Assembly (NCBI RefSeq): GCF_003933745.1
Contig: NZ_RSEB01000005.1
Span: forward strand, 436,475-500,474
From: Glycomyces terrestris
GTDB taxonomy: Bacteria; Actinomycetota; Actinomycetes; Mycobacteriales; Micromonosporaceae
Length of the DNA: 64,000 nucleotides
Direction of reading: 5' to 3'
Position 1 is the stretch's first letter. Each line of letters begins with the position of its first letter. The notes below the pieces were generated by a model, which was not told the DNA's origin, made no database searches, and saw only the letters and a program-made list of their open reading frames with translations. Of the stretch, positions 43,252-50,688 are shown in pieces. Made by a program: the position numbers and the translations under genes.

Positions 43252-45062
43252 TGCTGGTGCTCGCGGTGGCGCTGCCGGCGGTCGGGGCGCTCGCCGTGTG
43301 GGGGCTGCGGCGGCGGCCGGAGGCGCACTGGATCGGGGCGGGCGCGGCCGGTTTCGGGTTCGCGGCGGTGGCGCTGCTGCCGGTGGGCCGCGGCAGCGGG
43401 GCGTGGTTCGCCGCGGACGGCGAGCTGACCGGTGGCTGGTGGCACCAGGTCGCGATCGACTGGGCGCCTTCGCTGCACCTCGAGTTCTCGCTCGCGGTCG
43501 ACGGCATCTCCTGGACCCTGGCCCTCCTCACCGCCCTACTCGGGGTCCTGTGCTGCGTGCACAACGCGATCGGCGCGGAGCGCCGCGCGGCCGACCTCCT
43601 CGGCGCCGACCGGTCCGCTTCAGCTCCCCTTCAGGTCCCCGCCGGTACCTTCGAAACTGGGGGCCCACCCCAGGGCCCGGACCGGGTCCTCGGGCTGCGC
43701 ACCGGCGACCGCGCTTCAGCTCCCCTTCAGGAACCCCCGGCTACCGTGGAAACCGAGGGCCCTTCCCCGGCCGCGAGCCGGGCCGGCGGCGTGCCCGCCG
43801 GGCGGGACCCCGCTTCAGGTTCCCTTCAGGAACCCCCGGGTAGCTTCGCAACCGGGGGCCCTTTCCCAGCGGCGGCGCCGGTCCACGGCGTGCCCGCCGG
43901 AGCCGCCGGGGACGGCCCCGAGTCGACCGAGTGGCACTCCCCCGTCCTCACCGCGCTGCTCCTCGCCGTGCAGGCCGCCTCCACGCTCGTGTTCCTCGCC
44001 GACAACCTCGTGCTCTTCTTCATCGCGTTCGAAGCGGTGCTCCTGCCGATGTGGGCGATCATCCACCGCTACGGCGACCCCGCCGCGCGGCGGCGGGCCG
44101 CCGCGAAGTTCGCGCTGTTCACCGTCGCCGGATCGCTCCTCATGGCGACCGGCCTGTTCGCCGCGGTCGCCGACACCGGCACCGCCGACCTCGGCGCGAT
44201 CATCCTCCACGGCGGCGTGAGCGGCGACGCCTCCCTCCTCGTGTTCGCCCTCCTCGCCCTCGGCTTCGCCGTCAAGGCGCCGCTGTGGCCGCTGCACTCG
44301 TGGCTGCCGGACGCGCACACCGCCGCGCCCACCGTCGGCTCGGTCCTCCTCGCGGGCGTGCTCCTCAAACTCGGCACGTACGGCCTCATCCGCGTCGCGG
44401 GCGGCCTCGCGCCCGACGGGGCCGCCGCCGCGGCGCCCGTCCTCGCCGTCCTCGCCGCGCTCGGCATCCTCGTCGCCGGCCTGGTGTGCCTGCGCCTGCC
44501 CGAGATCAAACGGCTCATCGCGTACTCCTCGGTGGGCCACATGGGATTCGTGGTCCTCGCGTTCGCGGCCGGCACCGAGGCCGGCATCCGCGCGGCCCTG
44601 TTCGGGAACCTCGCGCACGGCCTCGTCACGCCCCTCCTGTTCTTCCTCGCCGGCGCCCTCAAGGCCCGCACCCACACCGGCAGCCTCGCCGCCCTCGGCG
44701 GGCTCCGCCTCGCCGCGCCCGCGCTCGCCGGCCTCCTCGGCTTCGCCGCCCTCGCCTCCCTCGGCCTGCCCGGCCTGGCCGGGTTCTGGGGCGAGGCGTT
44801 CACCGTGTACGCGGCGGCCGAACGCGGCGGCGCCTGGCTCGCCCTCGCCGCGGCGGCCGCGTTCGGCGCGTTCCTCGCCGCCGCCTACCTGCTGCGGATG
44901 CTCCGGCACGTCAGCCACGGCCCGGTCGCGCCCGCCGCGCTCGGCATCGGCGACGTCTCAGGCGCCGAAGCCGCCGTCTGGGCCCCGCTCGTGGCCGGGA
45001 CGCTCCTCCTCGGACTCGTCCCCGGCCCGCTCCTCGACCTGTTCTCGGAGGGGCTGCTCTGA
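43251..45062 (+). CDS. nuoM: NADH-quinone oxidoreductase subunit M-like with a ~100-aa repeat insertion (603 aa)
   Basis: NuoM is an antiporter-like subunit. The conserved Glu lies in LFFIAFEAVLLPMW and the Lys in GFAVKAPLWPLHSWLPDAHT, so the pump residues are intact. Between helix 2 (ALLGVLCCVHNAIG) and helix 3 (SPVLTALLLAVQAAS) there is an insertion of about 100 residues (about 120-223) made of three tandem copies of a roughly 33-residue unit rich in Pro, Gly, Ala and Ser. The three DNA copies (43616, 43712, 43811) are close in sequence and use unusual A/T-ending codons. The operon overlap uses TGATG with nuoL, or GTG 43248. Confidence 0.9.
   Translation: MLVLAVALPAVGALAVWGLRRRPEAHWIGAGAAGFGFAAVALLPVGRGSGAWFAADGELTGGWWHQVAIDWAPSLHLEFSLAVDGISWTLALLTALLGVLCCVHNAIGAERRAADLLGADRSASAPLQVPAGTFETGGPPQGPDRVLGLRTGDRASAPLQEPPATVETEGPSPAASRAGGVPAGRDPASGSLQEPPGSFATGGPFPAAAPVHGVPAGAAGDGPESTEWHSPVLTALLLAVQAASTLVFLADNLVLFFIAFEAVLLPMWAIIHRYGDPAARRRAAAKFALFTVAGSLLMATGLFAAVADTGTADLGAIILHGGVSGDASLLVFALLALGFAVKAPLWPLHSWLPDAHTAAPTVGSVLLAGVLLKLGTYGLIRVAGGLAPDGAAAAAPVLAVLAALGILVAGLVCLRLPEIKRLIAYSSVGHMGFVVLAFAAGTEAGIRAALFGNLAHGLVTPLLFFLAGALKARTHTGSLAALGGLRLAAPALAGLLGFAALASLGLPGLAGFWGEAFTVYAAAERGGAWLALAAAAAFGAFLAAAYLLRMLRHVSHGPVAPAALGIGDVSGAEAAVWAPLVAGTLLLGLVPGPLLDLFSEGLL
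43616..43671. repeat. nuoM in-frame repeat, copy 1
   Basis: A 56-nt copy that opens CGCTTCAGCTCCCCTTCAGG, identical over these 20 nt to copy 2. It contains eight A/T-ending codons of eighteen (TCA, GCT, CTT, GGT, GAA, ACT, CCA among them), unlike its GC3-rich surroundings. The core can fold back (CCGGT with ACTGG). Confidence 0.75.
43712..43768. repeat. nuoM in-frame repeat, copy 2
   Basis: A 57-nt copy starting 96 nt (32 codons) after copy 1. The hairpin core is CCCCCGG with CCGAGGG (one mismatch) around CTACCGTGGAAA. Confidence 0.75.
43811..43867. repeat. nuoM in-frame repeat, copy 3
   Basis: A 57-nt copy starting 99 nt (33 codons) after copy 2. Its hairpin core CCCCCGG-N12-CCGGGGG is perfect. 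The segment GCAACCGGGGGCCC (43848-43861) resembles the core of the nuoN repeats. Confidence 0.75.
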
Positions 45063-46759
45063 TGCGCGTCCAGGCGATCGACCACGCGGCCATGCTGCCG
45101 CTCTACCTCGCGGCCGCCGCCGCGGTCACCGCCCTGTTCGCGGGCCGGTTCGCGAAGGGCGCCTGCGCGATCGGCCTCGCCGCGGCCGCGGCCGCCGCCG
45201 TCTGGGTCGGCCTCGGCCCCGACCGGGCCACGTTCGCGGTCGGCGAATGGCACTCCTACGTCGCCGACGACGCCGCCATGGGCGCGGCCGCGCTCTTCGC
45301 CGCCCTCGCCGTCCTCGTCGCGGCCCTGAGCGGGCGGCGCGGCGAGGAGTACTGGTTCCTCCTCGCGGCCTCCGCGGCCGGCGGCGTCGCGCTCGCCGGC
45401 GCCCGCGACCTCATCACGCTCATCGTCGCCCTCGAGACGCTCACGCTGCCGCTGTACGTCCTCGTGACCCGGCCCGGCCGCGACGGCGCCGAAGCCGGCG
45501 CCGTCTTCCTCATCGCGTCCGTGACGTCCTCGGCGACCGCGCTCATGGGCGCGGCGCTCCTGTACGCCGCGAGCGGCACCGTGCACCTCGGGGGCCTCGC
45601 CGCCGGGCTCGGCGGCGCGCACGCCGGCCTGACCGCCGCCGGGGCCGCCCTCCTCCTCGCCGGCCTCGCGTTCAAACTCGCGGCCGCCCCGCTCCACGCC
45701 TGGGCGCCGCTCGTGCTCGAACGCGCCCCGCTCCCGGTCGCAACCTACCTCGCCAGCGCCTCGAAGCTCGGCGGCGCCGTCGCGGTCACCTGGGTCGTCC
45801 ACTTCGGCCTGTCCGGGACGGCGAGCGCGGGGGTCGTCGTCGCGGTGCTCAGCACCGCGTCGATCGCGGTCGGGAACCTCGGGGCGCTCGTGCAGCGCCG
45901 CACCGTGTCCCTGCTCGCCTGGTCGGGCATCGCCCACGCCGGGTACGCCCTCGCCCCGCTCGCGGTCATCGCGACCGCCGCCGGCCGCGACCAGGCCGGC
46001 CCCGCCGCCTCGGCCGCGTTCGCGTACGCGGTGTTCTTCGTGCTCCTCGAAGCGGGCGCCTTCGCGGCCCTCACCGCCGTCCGCCCCGACACCGAGGGCG
46101 GCCTCGCCGCCGCGACCGGTCGCCCGCTCCGCCCCGCGACCGCGAACGGCACCGCCTCCGGCACCGCAGACTTCCCCTCCGACACCGGGCTCCCCTCCGG
46201 CACCGGAGACCTCCTCGCGTCCGGGGAGCGTCGGACCCCCGGGGCAGGATTGCAGCCGGGGGGCCCACCCGAGTCCGGTTTGCAGGCAAGCGCCGGAAAT
46301 GCCGCCCCACTGGACCCGCCGCGTCGGACCCCGCTGGCAGCATTGCAATCGGGGGGTCCCCGGGAGTCCGTTTTGCAGGCTGACGCCGTGAATGTCGGCC
46401 CCGGTGGGCGCATCGCCGAGCTCGCCGGGCTCTGGAAGGCCGCGCCGCTGCCGGCGGCTGTGCTCCTGTTCGCCGTCATCGGCCTGGCCGGGCTGCCGCC
46501 CGCGCTCGCCGGGACGTTCGCCAAGGTCGCGGTCCTCGAGGTGCTCGCGTCCTCCGCGGTGTGGCTGGCCGTCGTCGTCGCGGCCGGGGCCGTCGTCGGG
46601 CTCGCGTACTACCTGCCGCTCGCGCGGGTCCTCCTCGTCGGCCGCGCCGGGCGCGCGCCGCGCCGCTTCGCGGTCGCGGTGGCCCTCGCCGGGCTCGCCC
46701 TCGCCGCGGTGTCGCTCGCGCCGCAGGTCGTGCTGGACTTCACGGCGCTTTCTCGGTAA
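45062..46759 (+). CDS. nuoN: NADH-quinone oxidoreductase subunit N-like with a ~100-aa repeat insertion (565 aa)
   Basis: NuoN is the third antiporter-like subunit. The Glu is in LIVALETLTLPLYVLV and the Lys in GLAFKLAAAPLHAWAPLVLE, both conserved. The start ATG shares one base with the nuoM stop (TGATG). Residues about 350-448, in the loop before the conserved RIAELAGLWKAAPLPA helix, are an insertion not normally present. It holds an 18-nt tandem motif (CCTCCGGCACCG-like) and two 81-82-nt copies of a second repeat, 93 nt apart and in frame. Codons such as GCA, CAA, TTG, GTT and AAT cluster there. Confidence 0.9.
   Translation: MRVQAIDHAAMLPLYLAAAAAVTALFAGRFAKGACAIGLAAAAAAAVWVGLGPDRATFAVGEWHSYVADDAAMGAAALFAALAVLVAALSGRRGEEYWFLLAASAAGGVALAGARDLITLIVALETLTLPLYVLVTRPGRDGAEAGAVFLIASVTSSATALMGAALLYAASGTVHLGGLAAGLGGAHAGLTAAGAALLLAGLAFKLAAAPLHAWAPLVLERAPLPVATYLASASKLGGAVAVTWVVHFGLSGTASAGVVVAVLSTASIAVGNLGALVQRRTVSLLAWSGIAHAGYALAPLAVIATAAGRDQAGPAASAAFAYAVFFVLLEAGAFAALTAVRPDTEGGLAAATGRPLRPATANGTASGTADFPSDTGLPSGTGDLLASGERRTPGAGLQPGGPPESGLQASAGNAAPLDPPRRTPLAALQSGGPRESVLQADAVNVGPGGRIAELAGLWKAAPLPAAVLLFAVIGLAGLPPALAGTFAKVAVLEVLASSAVWLAVVVAAGAVVGLAYYLPLARVLLVGRAGRAPRRFAVAVALAGLALAAVSLAPQVVLDFTALSR
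46228..46308. repeat. nuoN in-frame repeat, copy A
   Basis: An 81-nt unit starting GCGTCGGACCCC and containing GCAGCCGGGGGGCCC (46252-46266), close to a segment of nuoM copy 3. It encodes a Pro/Gly/Gln-rich stretch in the NuoN insertion. Confidence 0.75.
46321..46402. repeat. nuoN in-frame repeat, copy B
   Basis: An 82-nt unit 93 nt (31 codons) after copy A. It shares GCGTCGGACCCC, the TTGCA...GGGGGG core, GAGTCCG and TTTTGCAGGC (copy A: TTTGCAGGC). Many codons end in A or T (CGT, GCA, GCA, CAA, GGT, GTT, GCT, AAT). Confidence 0.75.
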
Positions 46760-46833
46760 ATCCCCAGCCGCCGGGGAAATACTGGCCGTAACCAGGATGT
46801 TGCTTTTCCCACCAGGAGGGAAACCCAACCACC

Positions 46834-47694
46834 ATGAAGCACCACAACGGCCTCAAGACGGCGGTGCTGCTCGGCGCGATGTCGGCGATCGTGATCGCCA
46901 TCGGCTACGCCTTCGGCGGCTCCACCGGCGTCGTCATCGCCGCGGTGATCGCCGTCGGCATGAACGCCTACGCCTACTTCAACTCCGACAAGATCGCGCT
47001 GCGCACCATGCGCGCGCGGCCCGTCTCCGAGGCGGAGGCGCCGCAGCTGTACGGCATGGTGCGCGAGCTCGCGCAGCGCGCCGGCCAGCCGATGCCGCGG
47101 CTCTACGTCTCGCCCACCATGCAGCCGAACGCGTTCGCGACCGGCCGCAACCCGCAGAACGCGGCCGTCGCGGTCACCGAGGGCATCCTGCACCTGCTCA
47201 CGCCCGCCGAGCTGCGGGCCGTGATCGGGCACGAGCTGTCGCACGTCTACAACCGCGACATCCTCATCTCCTCGGTCGCCGGCGCGCTCGCCAGCATGAT
47301 CACGATGATCGCGAACCTCGCGATCTTCCTCCCGCTCGGCTCGTCCGACGACGACCGGCCCAACCCGCTGGTGCTGCTGCTGACGATGATCCTCGGCCCC
47401 GTCGCGGCCGGGATGATCCAGATGGCGGTCTCGCGCTCCCGCGAGTACGAGGCCGACGCCGACGGCGCCCGCCTCACCGGCGACCCGCTCGCGCTCGCGA
47501 GCGCCCTGGAGAAGATCGCTGCGGGCGTCGACCGGATGCCGGCCCGCGCCGACAGCCGGGTCGCCGAGCAGTCGCACCTGATGATCGAGTCGCCGCTGCG
47601 CGGCGGGGGCCTGGCGGGCCTGTTCTCGACGCACCCGCCGACCGAGCAGCGCGTCAAGCGGCTCCGCGAGATGGCCCGCGGCGTCGTCCGCTAG
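46834..47694 (+). CDS. htpX: HtpX-type membrane zinc metalloprotease (286 aa)
   Basis: HtpX degrades misfolded membrane proteins. Two N-terminal helices (about 10-55) precede the zinc motif VIGHELSHVYN near residue 133 (HExxH), and the third ligand Glu lies in RSREYEADADGARL near residue 205. Two further helices lie between. Length is standard. It starts 74 nt after nuoN and may share its transcript. An AGGAGG at 46814 lies partly in the loop of a TTTCCC/GGGAAA hairpin. A strong terminator follows. Confidence 0.92.
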   Translation: MKHHNGLKTAVLLGAMSAIVIAIGYAFGGSTGVVIAAVIAVGMNAYAYFNSDKIALRTMRARPVSEAEAPQLYGMVRELAQRAGQPMPRLYVSPTMQPNAFATGRNPQNAAVAVTEGILHLLTPAELRAVIGHELSHVYNRDILISSVAGALASMITMIANLAIFLPLGSSDDDRPNPLVLLLTMILGPVAAGMIQMAVSRSREYEADADGARLTGDPLALASALEKIAAGVDRMPARADSRVAEQSHLMIESPLRGGGLAGLFSTHPPTEQRVKRLREMARGVVR

Positions 47695-47715
47695 CGGAAG
47701 TCCAACGGGCACACC

Positions 47716-47748
47716 GAAAGCCGCGCCAGCTCGGCTGGCGCGGCTTTC
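47716..47748. terminator. Terminator hairpin between htpX and the DUF2516 gene
   Basis: A 15-bp perfect stem (GAAAGCCGCGCCAGC) closes a TCG loop. It begins 21 nt after the htpX stop, between convergent genes. Confidence 0.8.
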
Positions 47749-47781
47749 CGCAAGTCAGATGTCGCTCCGGCGTTCGCGGCG

Positions 47782-48096
47782 CTAGTAGATGCTGCCGCCG
47801 ATGTCCTTGATGCCCGTCCGGACGTCGAGGAGGTAGATCAGCGACGCCGCGATGGAGACGAGGGCGAACAGGTTGAGCCCGGCGTAGCCGCCGAAGAGGA
47901 GCGACAGGACGAGGCTCACCACGAGGAGCCCGATCCAGGTGCCCTTCGAGAGGGTGCCGACGGCGTTGAACGCCTCCGGTTTCTGCACCGCGCAGTGGAT
48001 GACGGCGATCAGGGACAGCAGAGCGCCCCCGTACCCGATGATCTGCGAGACCACGCCTCGGACCTCGAAGGCGAACACGGCATCGAACTCTGGCAT
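47782..48096 (-). CDS. DUF2516 family membrane protein (104 aa)
   Basis: This small membrane protein has three hydrophobic segments (VSQIIGYGGALLSLIAVIHCAV, GTWIGLLVVSLVLSLLFG and LFALVSIAASLIYLLDV). The pattern and length match actinobacterial DUF2516, whose function is unknown. The start is ATG 48096. The C-terminus ends RTGIKDIGGSIY. It lies upstream of htpX in the opposite direction and downstream of the bS22 gene, from which it may be read through. Confidence 0.8.
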   Translation of the reverse strand: MPEFDAVFAFEVRGVVSQIIGYGGALLSLIAVIHCAVQKPEAFNAVGTLSKGTWIGLLVVSLVLSLLFGGYAGLNLFALVSIAASLIYLLDVRTGIKDIGGSIY

Positions 48097-48140
48097 GTGG
48101 CCCAGCCTACCCGCAGGTGCTCTGAAGCCGGTCGGCTCGG

Positions 48141-48242
48141 CTACTTGCCGAGCTTGCGACGCTGAACGCGGGTCTTGCGGAGCAGCTTGCGGTGCTTCTT
48201 CTTCGCCATGCGCTTGCGCCGCTTCTTGATGACCGAGCCCAT
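48141..48242 (-). CDS. Small ribosomal protein bS22 (AURKAIP1/COX24 domain), 33 aa
   Basis: The whole protein is 33 residues and begins [19 protein letters not shown]; it ends in VQRRKLGK. This Lys/Arg-rich peptide is the actinobacterial bS22 protein seen on the mycobacterial 30S subunit, and it carries the AURKAIP1/COX24 C-terminal motif. It is far too short for ordinary gene calling. The adjacent minus-strand excisionase-like HTH gene is its common neighbour in Actinobacteria. Confidence 0.93.
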   Translation of the reverse strand: MGSVIKKRRKRMAKKKHRKLLRKTRVQRRKLGK

Positions 48243-48386
48243 AGAGCTTCCTCACAGGTGTTGACTAGACGATACTTTGAGCCCGACCAGCCTAGCTCGT
48301 CGTCCCGGCGGCCCCCTCGCCGGGCGAGTTCGAGCGAAGGCCCCGTCACAGCTTCCGCGTGGCGGGGCCAGAGCCGGCGGGCGGGG

Positions 48387-48590
48387 TCATTCGTCCGTCT
48401 GGAGGGCCTCGGAGAGGTAGGTCTTGACAGCGCTCTCGGGGACGCGGAAGGAGCGCCCCACCCGCACCGCCGCGATCTCACCGTTGTGGACGAGCCGGTA
48501 CACCGTCATCTTCGAGACGCGCATCAACTCGGCCACTTCCGTCACCGTCAAGAACTTGACCTCGTCGAGGAGGTCCCCGGGTTCGCTCAT
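48387..48590 (-). CDS. Excisionase-type helix-turn-helix DNA-binding protein (67 aa)
   Basis: This MerR-like HTH_17 domain has the pattern FLTVTEVAELMRVSKMTVYRLVHNGEIAAVRVGRSFRVP; the key segment is LTVTEVAELMRVSKMTVYRL. It resembles BldC and phage excisionases but has no mobile element around it. In actinobacterial chromosomes this gene normally stands beside the bS22 gene, 144 nt away here, so it is a host gene and probably a transcriptional regulator. Start ATG 48590. Confidence 0.88.
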   Translation of the reverse strand: MSEPGDLLDEVKFLTVTEVAELMRVSKMTVYRLVHNGEIAAVRVGRSFRVPESAVKTYLSEALQTDE

Positions 48591-48793
48591 GTGTCTCACC
48601 GTTCTGTCGAGGGCTGTTGCGAGCACTATTGCCTGTGCAAGGACGTGGGGTTGTGTGATGTGTTAGAGGTGCGGTGGACGCGAATGCCCTATGAACCGAA
48701 ACAAGTCGGTCGTCACGAAGCGTGACGTTGATGTCTTTCGATTGGGATGTTGCTCATGTTACGGCAGTCCGCGCCACCCGGCAACACCCGATC

Positions 48794-50554
48794 TCACACC
48801 GTCTGGGCAATGAATGCCGTAATCTCCTCCATCAGCGCGGCGTAGTCCTTTCCGTACACCGTCTGCGCGGCGTCGACCGCCGGGGTGCCCTCGCGCGCGG
48901 TCATGCCGAAGAACTCGGCGAACGCGTCCACCCCGTAGGTGTCGATCATGTAGTGCACGCCGAGGAAGCCGCAGCCGTACTTGCCGGAGCCGGCGAGCGT
49001 GTCGTCGTCCTCGTCGGGCGGCAGGATGTCGGTCGCGCAGCCGCCGGTCGCCACGTAGTCGCGCACGTCCCACAGGCGGTCGTACTCCTCGAGCGTGCGG
49101 TCGCCGTGGTCGATGTACTCGGCGACGCCCTCGACCATCCACCAGGTGTCGTCCGCGTACCGCTCGGACGGCGCGGCCCACAGGGTCACGGCGTGGCCGA
49201 GCTCGTGGCGGATGACGGACACGAGCCCGTCGCCCCAGCCGGTGCGGTCGACGCCCATGACGGTGGCGTACGTCGACGGCTGGCGCTCGCCGTCGATGGT
49301 CCCGTTGAGCGGCAGGGCGAACCCGAGGACGTCCTCGGAGTCCCACATGCCGCCGAACCAGAGGTCGAACTCCTCGTCGCTGGCGATGTAGATGACGTAC
49401 CGGTCCGGCTTCTCCCAGTACGCCCACTGGTCGGCGTTCTCGGCGGCGGCCTCGGAGATCTCCAGGGCCTCGTCGAGGCGGGCCTCCATCGAGGCCGGGA
49501 CGGCGGTGACGGTGCGCTCCCCGACCGCGGCGACGAGGTCGGTGACCTCCCACGGGTGCGGGCCCTCGCCGAACTCGGAGTTGGCGACCTCGATCATCCG
49601 CATGCCGCTGTCGTCGGCGCGCCAGCGCGTGTCGAACACGATGTCGGCGGCCTTGCAGGTGTCGGCGGGCTCGACGAAGCAGTAGGAGAGCGCGATCGAG
49701 ATGTCGTAGAGCGGGACGGCGCCGGAGGCGTCCTCGATCGGCCCGGAGGCGATCTGGTAGTCCCAGCGGGAGACCTGCATCTGGGTGAGCGACTCGAACC
49801 GGCCGGTCATCTGGGGGTGCAGGGTCGGGTCGTAGGCGGCGAGCCAGCCGTCGAGGCTGCCGTTGAGGAGCGACTCGGACTGGGCGCCGAGCACGAGCTC
49901 GGCCTGCTCGCGCAGGTAGGCGAGGATTTCGGACTGGGTGGCGTCCGGGCCGGGGCTGGGGACGGTGCCCTCGCCGGGCTCGACCGCGAGGCCCTCGATG
50001 GTGCCGGTGTCGCCCTCGATGAAGCCGGGCCGCCAGCCGTTGACGAGCGCGCCGGCGAGGACCGAGGAGGCGACCAGGGCGACGACGACCAGGAAGGTGA
50101 CGAAGTGGTTCCGCTTCGGCTCGGGCCGCGGCTGGTAGTAGGGGGCGGGGCCGCCGGGCCAGGGCGGCATGGCGCTGACCGGGACGGGGCCGGGGGGAAT
50201 CGGTCCGGGAGGCATCTGCCCAGGGTGGCCGTAGCCGGGCGGGACGGCTCCCGGCGGGACCATGGCAGGGGCGCCCATCGGCGCGCCGGGGGGCATCATG
50301 CCGGGCGGGGCCATGTCGACCGGGAGGGCCGACGGCGGCTGCGTGGGCTCGATGAGCGGCGGCATGGGCGCGGGCTGCGGGAGGGCGGTCTGGGCCCCTT
50401 CGGCCTGCGGCAGGACCGGCCCGGCGGCGCGGGGCGCGTCGGCGGCGCCGCGCTGCTCCGGCACGAGCGGCGGCGCGGGCGGGCCCGCCTCGGCGGGCTC
50501 GGCCGCGGAGTGCTCGGGCGTTGCCGGGGGGAAGTCCTCGGGGGCTTGAGTCAC
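48794..50554 (-). CDS. Membrane-anchored HExxH metalloprotease-like protein with Pro-rich cytoplasmic region (586 aa)
   Basis: The first about 145 residues are Pro/Gly/Ala-rich and lie in the cytoplasm. One membrane helix follows (FVTFLVVVALVASSVLAGALV, about 150-170). The extracytoplasmic part ends in a gluzincin-like domain: VIRHELGHAVTLW near residue 440 gives the two zinc His, and WWMVEGVAEYIDH supplies the third ligand Glu. The pattern matches peptidase_MA-like proteins of Actinobacteria. It may process surface proteins or peptidoglycan-linked peptides; the substrate is unknown. A GTG start at 50554 is used. It precedes proline dehydrogenase's end by 134 nt. Confidence 0.82.
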   Translation of the reverse strand: MTQAPEDFPPATPEHSAAEPAEAGPPAPPLVPEQRGAADAPRAAGPVLPQAEGAQTALPQPAPMPPLIEPTQPPSALPVDMAPPGMMPPGAPMGAPAMVPPGAVPPGYGHPGQMPPGPIPPGPVPVSAMPPWPGGPAPYYQPRPEPKRNHFVTFLVVVALVASSVLAGALVNGWRPGFIEGDTGTIEGLAVEPGEGTVPSPGPDATQSEILAYLREQAELVLGAQSESLLNGSLDGWLAAYDPTLHPQMTGRFESLTQMQVSRWDYQIASGPIEDASGAVPLYDISIALSYCFVEPADTCKAADIVFDTRWRADDSGMRMIEVANSEFGEGPHPWEVTDLVAAVGERTVTAVPASMEARLDEALEISEAAAENADQWAYWEKPDRYVIYIASDEEFDLWFGGMWDSEDVLGFALPLNGTIDGERQPSTYATVMGVDRTGWGDGLVSVIRHELGHAVTLWAAPSERYADDTWWMVEGVAEYIDHGDRTLEEYDRLWDVRDYVATGGCATDILPPDEDDDTLAGSGKYGCGFLGVHYMIDTYGVDAFAEFFGMTAREGTPAVDAAQTVYGKDYAALMEEITAFIAQTV

Positions 50555-50688
50555 GTTCGCAACTGTAGTCGCCGTTCGCTAGTCGCGCGAGCCGCGGACG
50601 GGGGCCGTGCGCTGGGCGTCCATCGGTTCCGGCGCAGGTTGGGGCGGCCGGCGGCGGTGATCTCCGCCTCCGGCCGCGCGCGGGTCCG

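Noticed and set aside
43616-43867. The nuoM repeats as a CRISPR array
   Set aside because: Only three copies occur, the spacers are not unique protospacer-like sequences, all copies are in frame with nuoM, and no cas gene lies nearby.
43600-43920. The nuoM insertion as an assembly error or frameshift
   Set aside because: The frame is intact on both sides, downstream helices and catalytic residues are normal, and the same type of insertion occurs independently in nuoN.
48387-48590. Excisionase-like protein as evidence of a prophage or integrative element
   Set aside because: No integrase, att repeat or phage gene is near; this HTH gene usually stands beside the bS22 gene in actinobacterial chromosomes.
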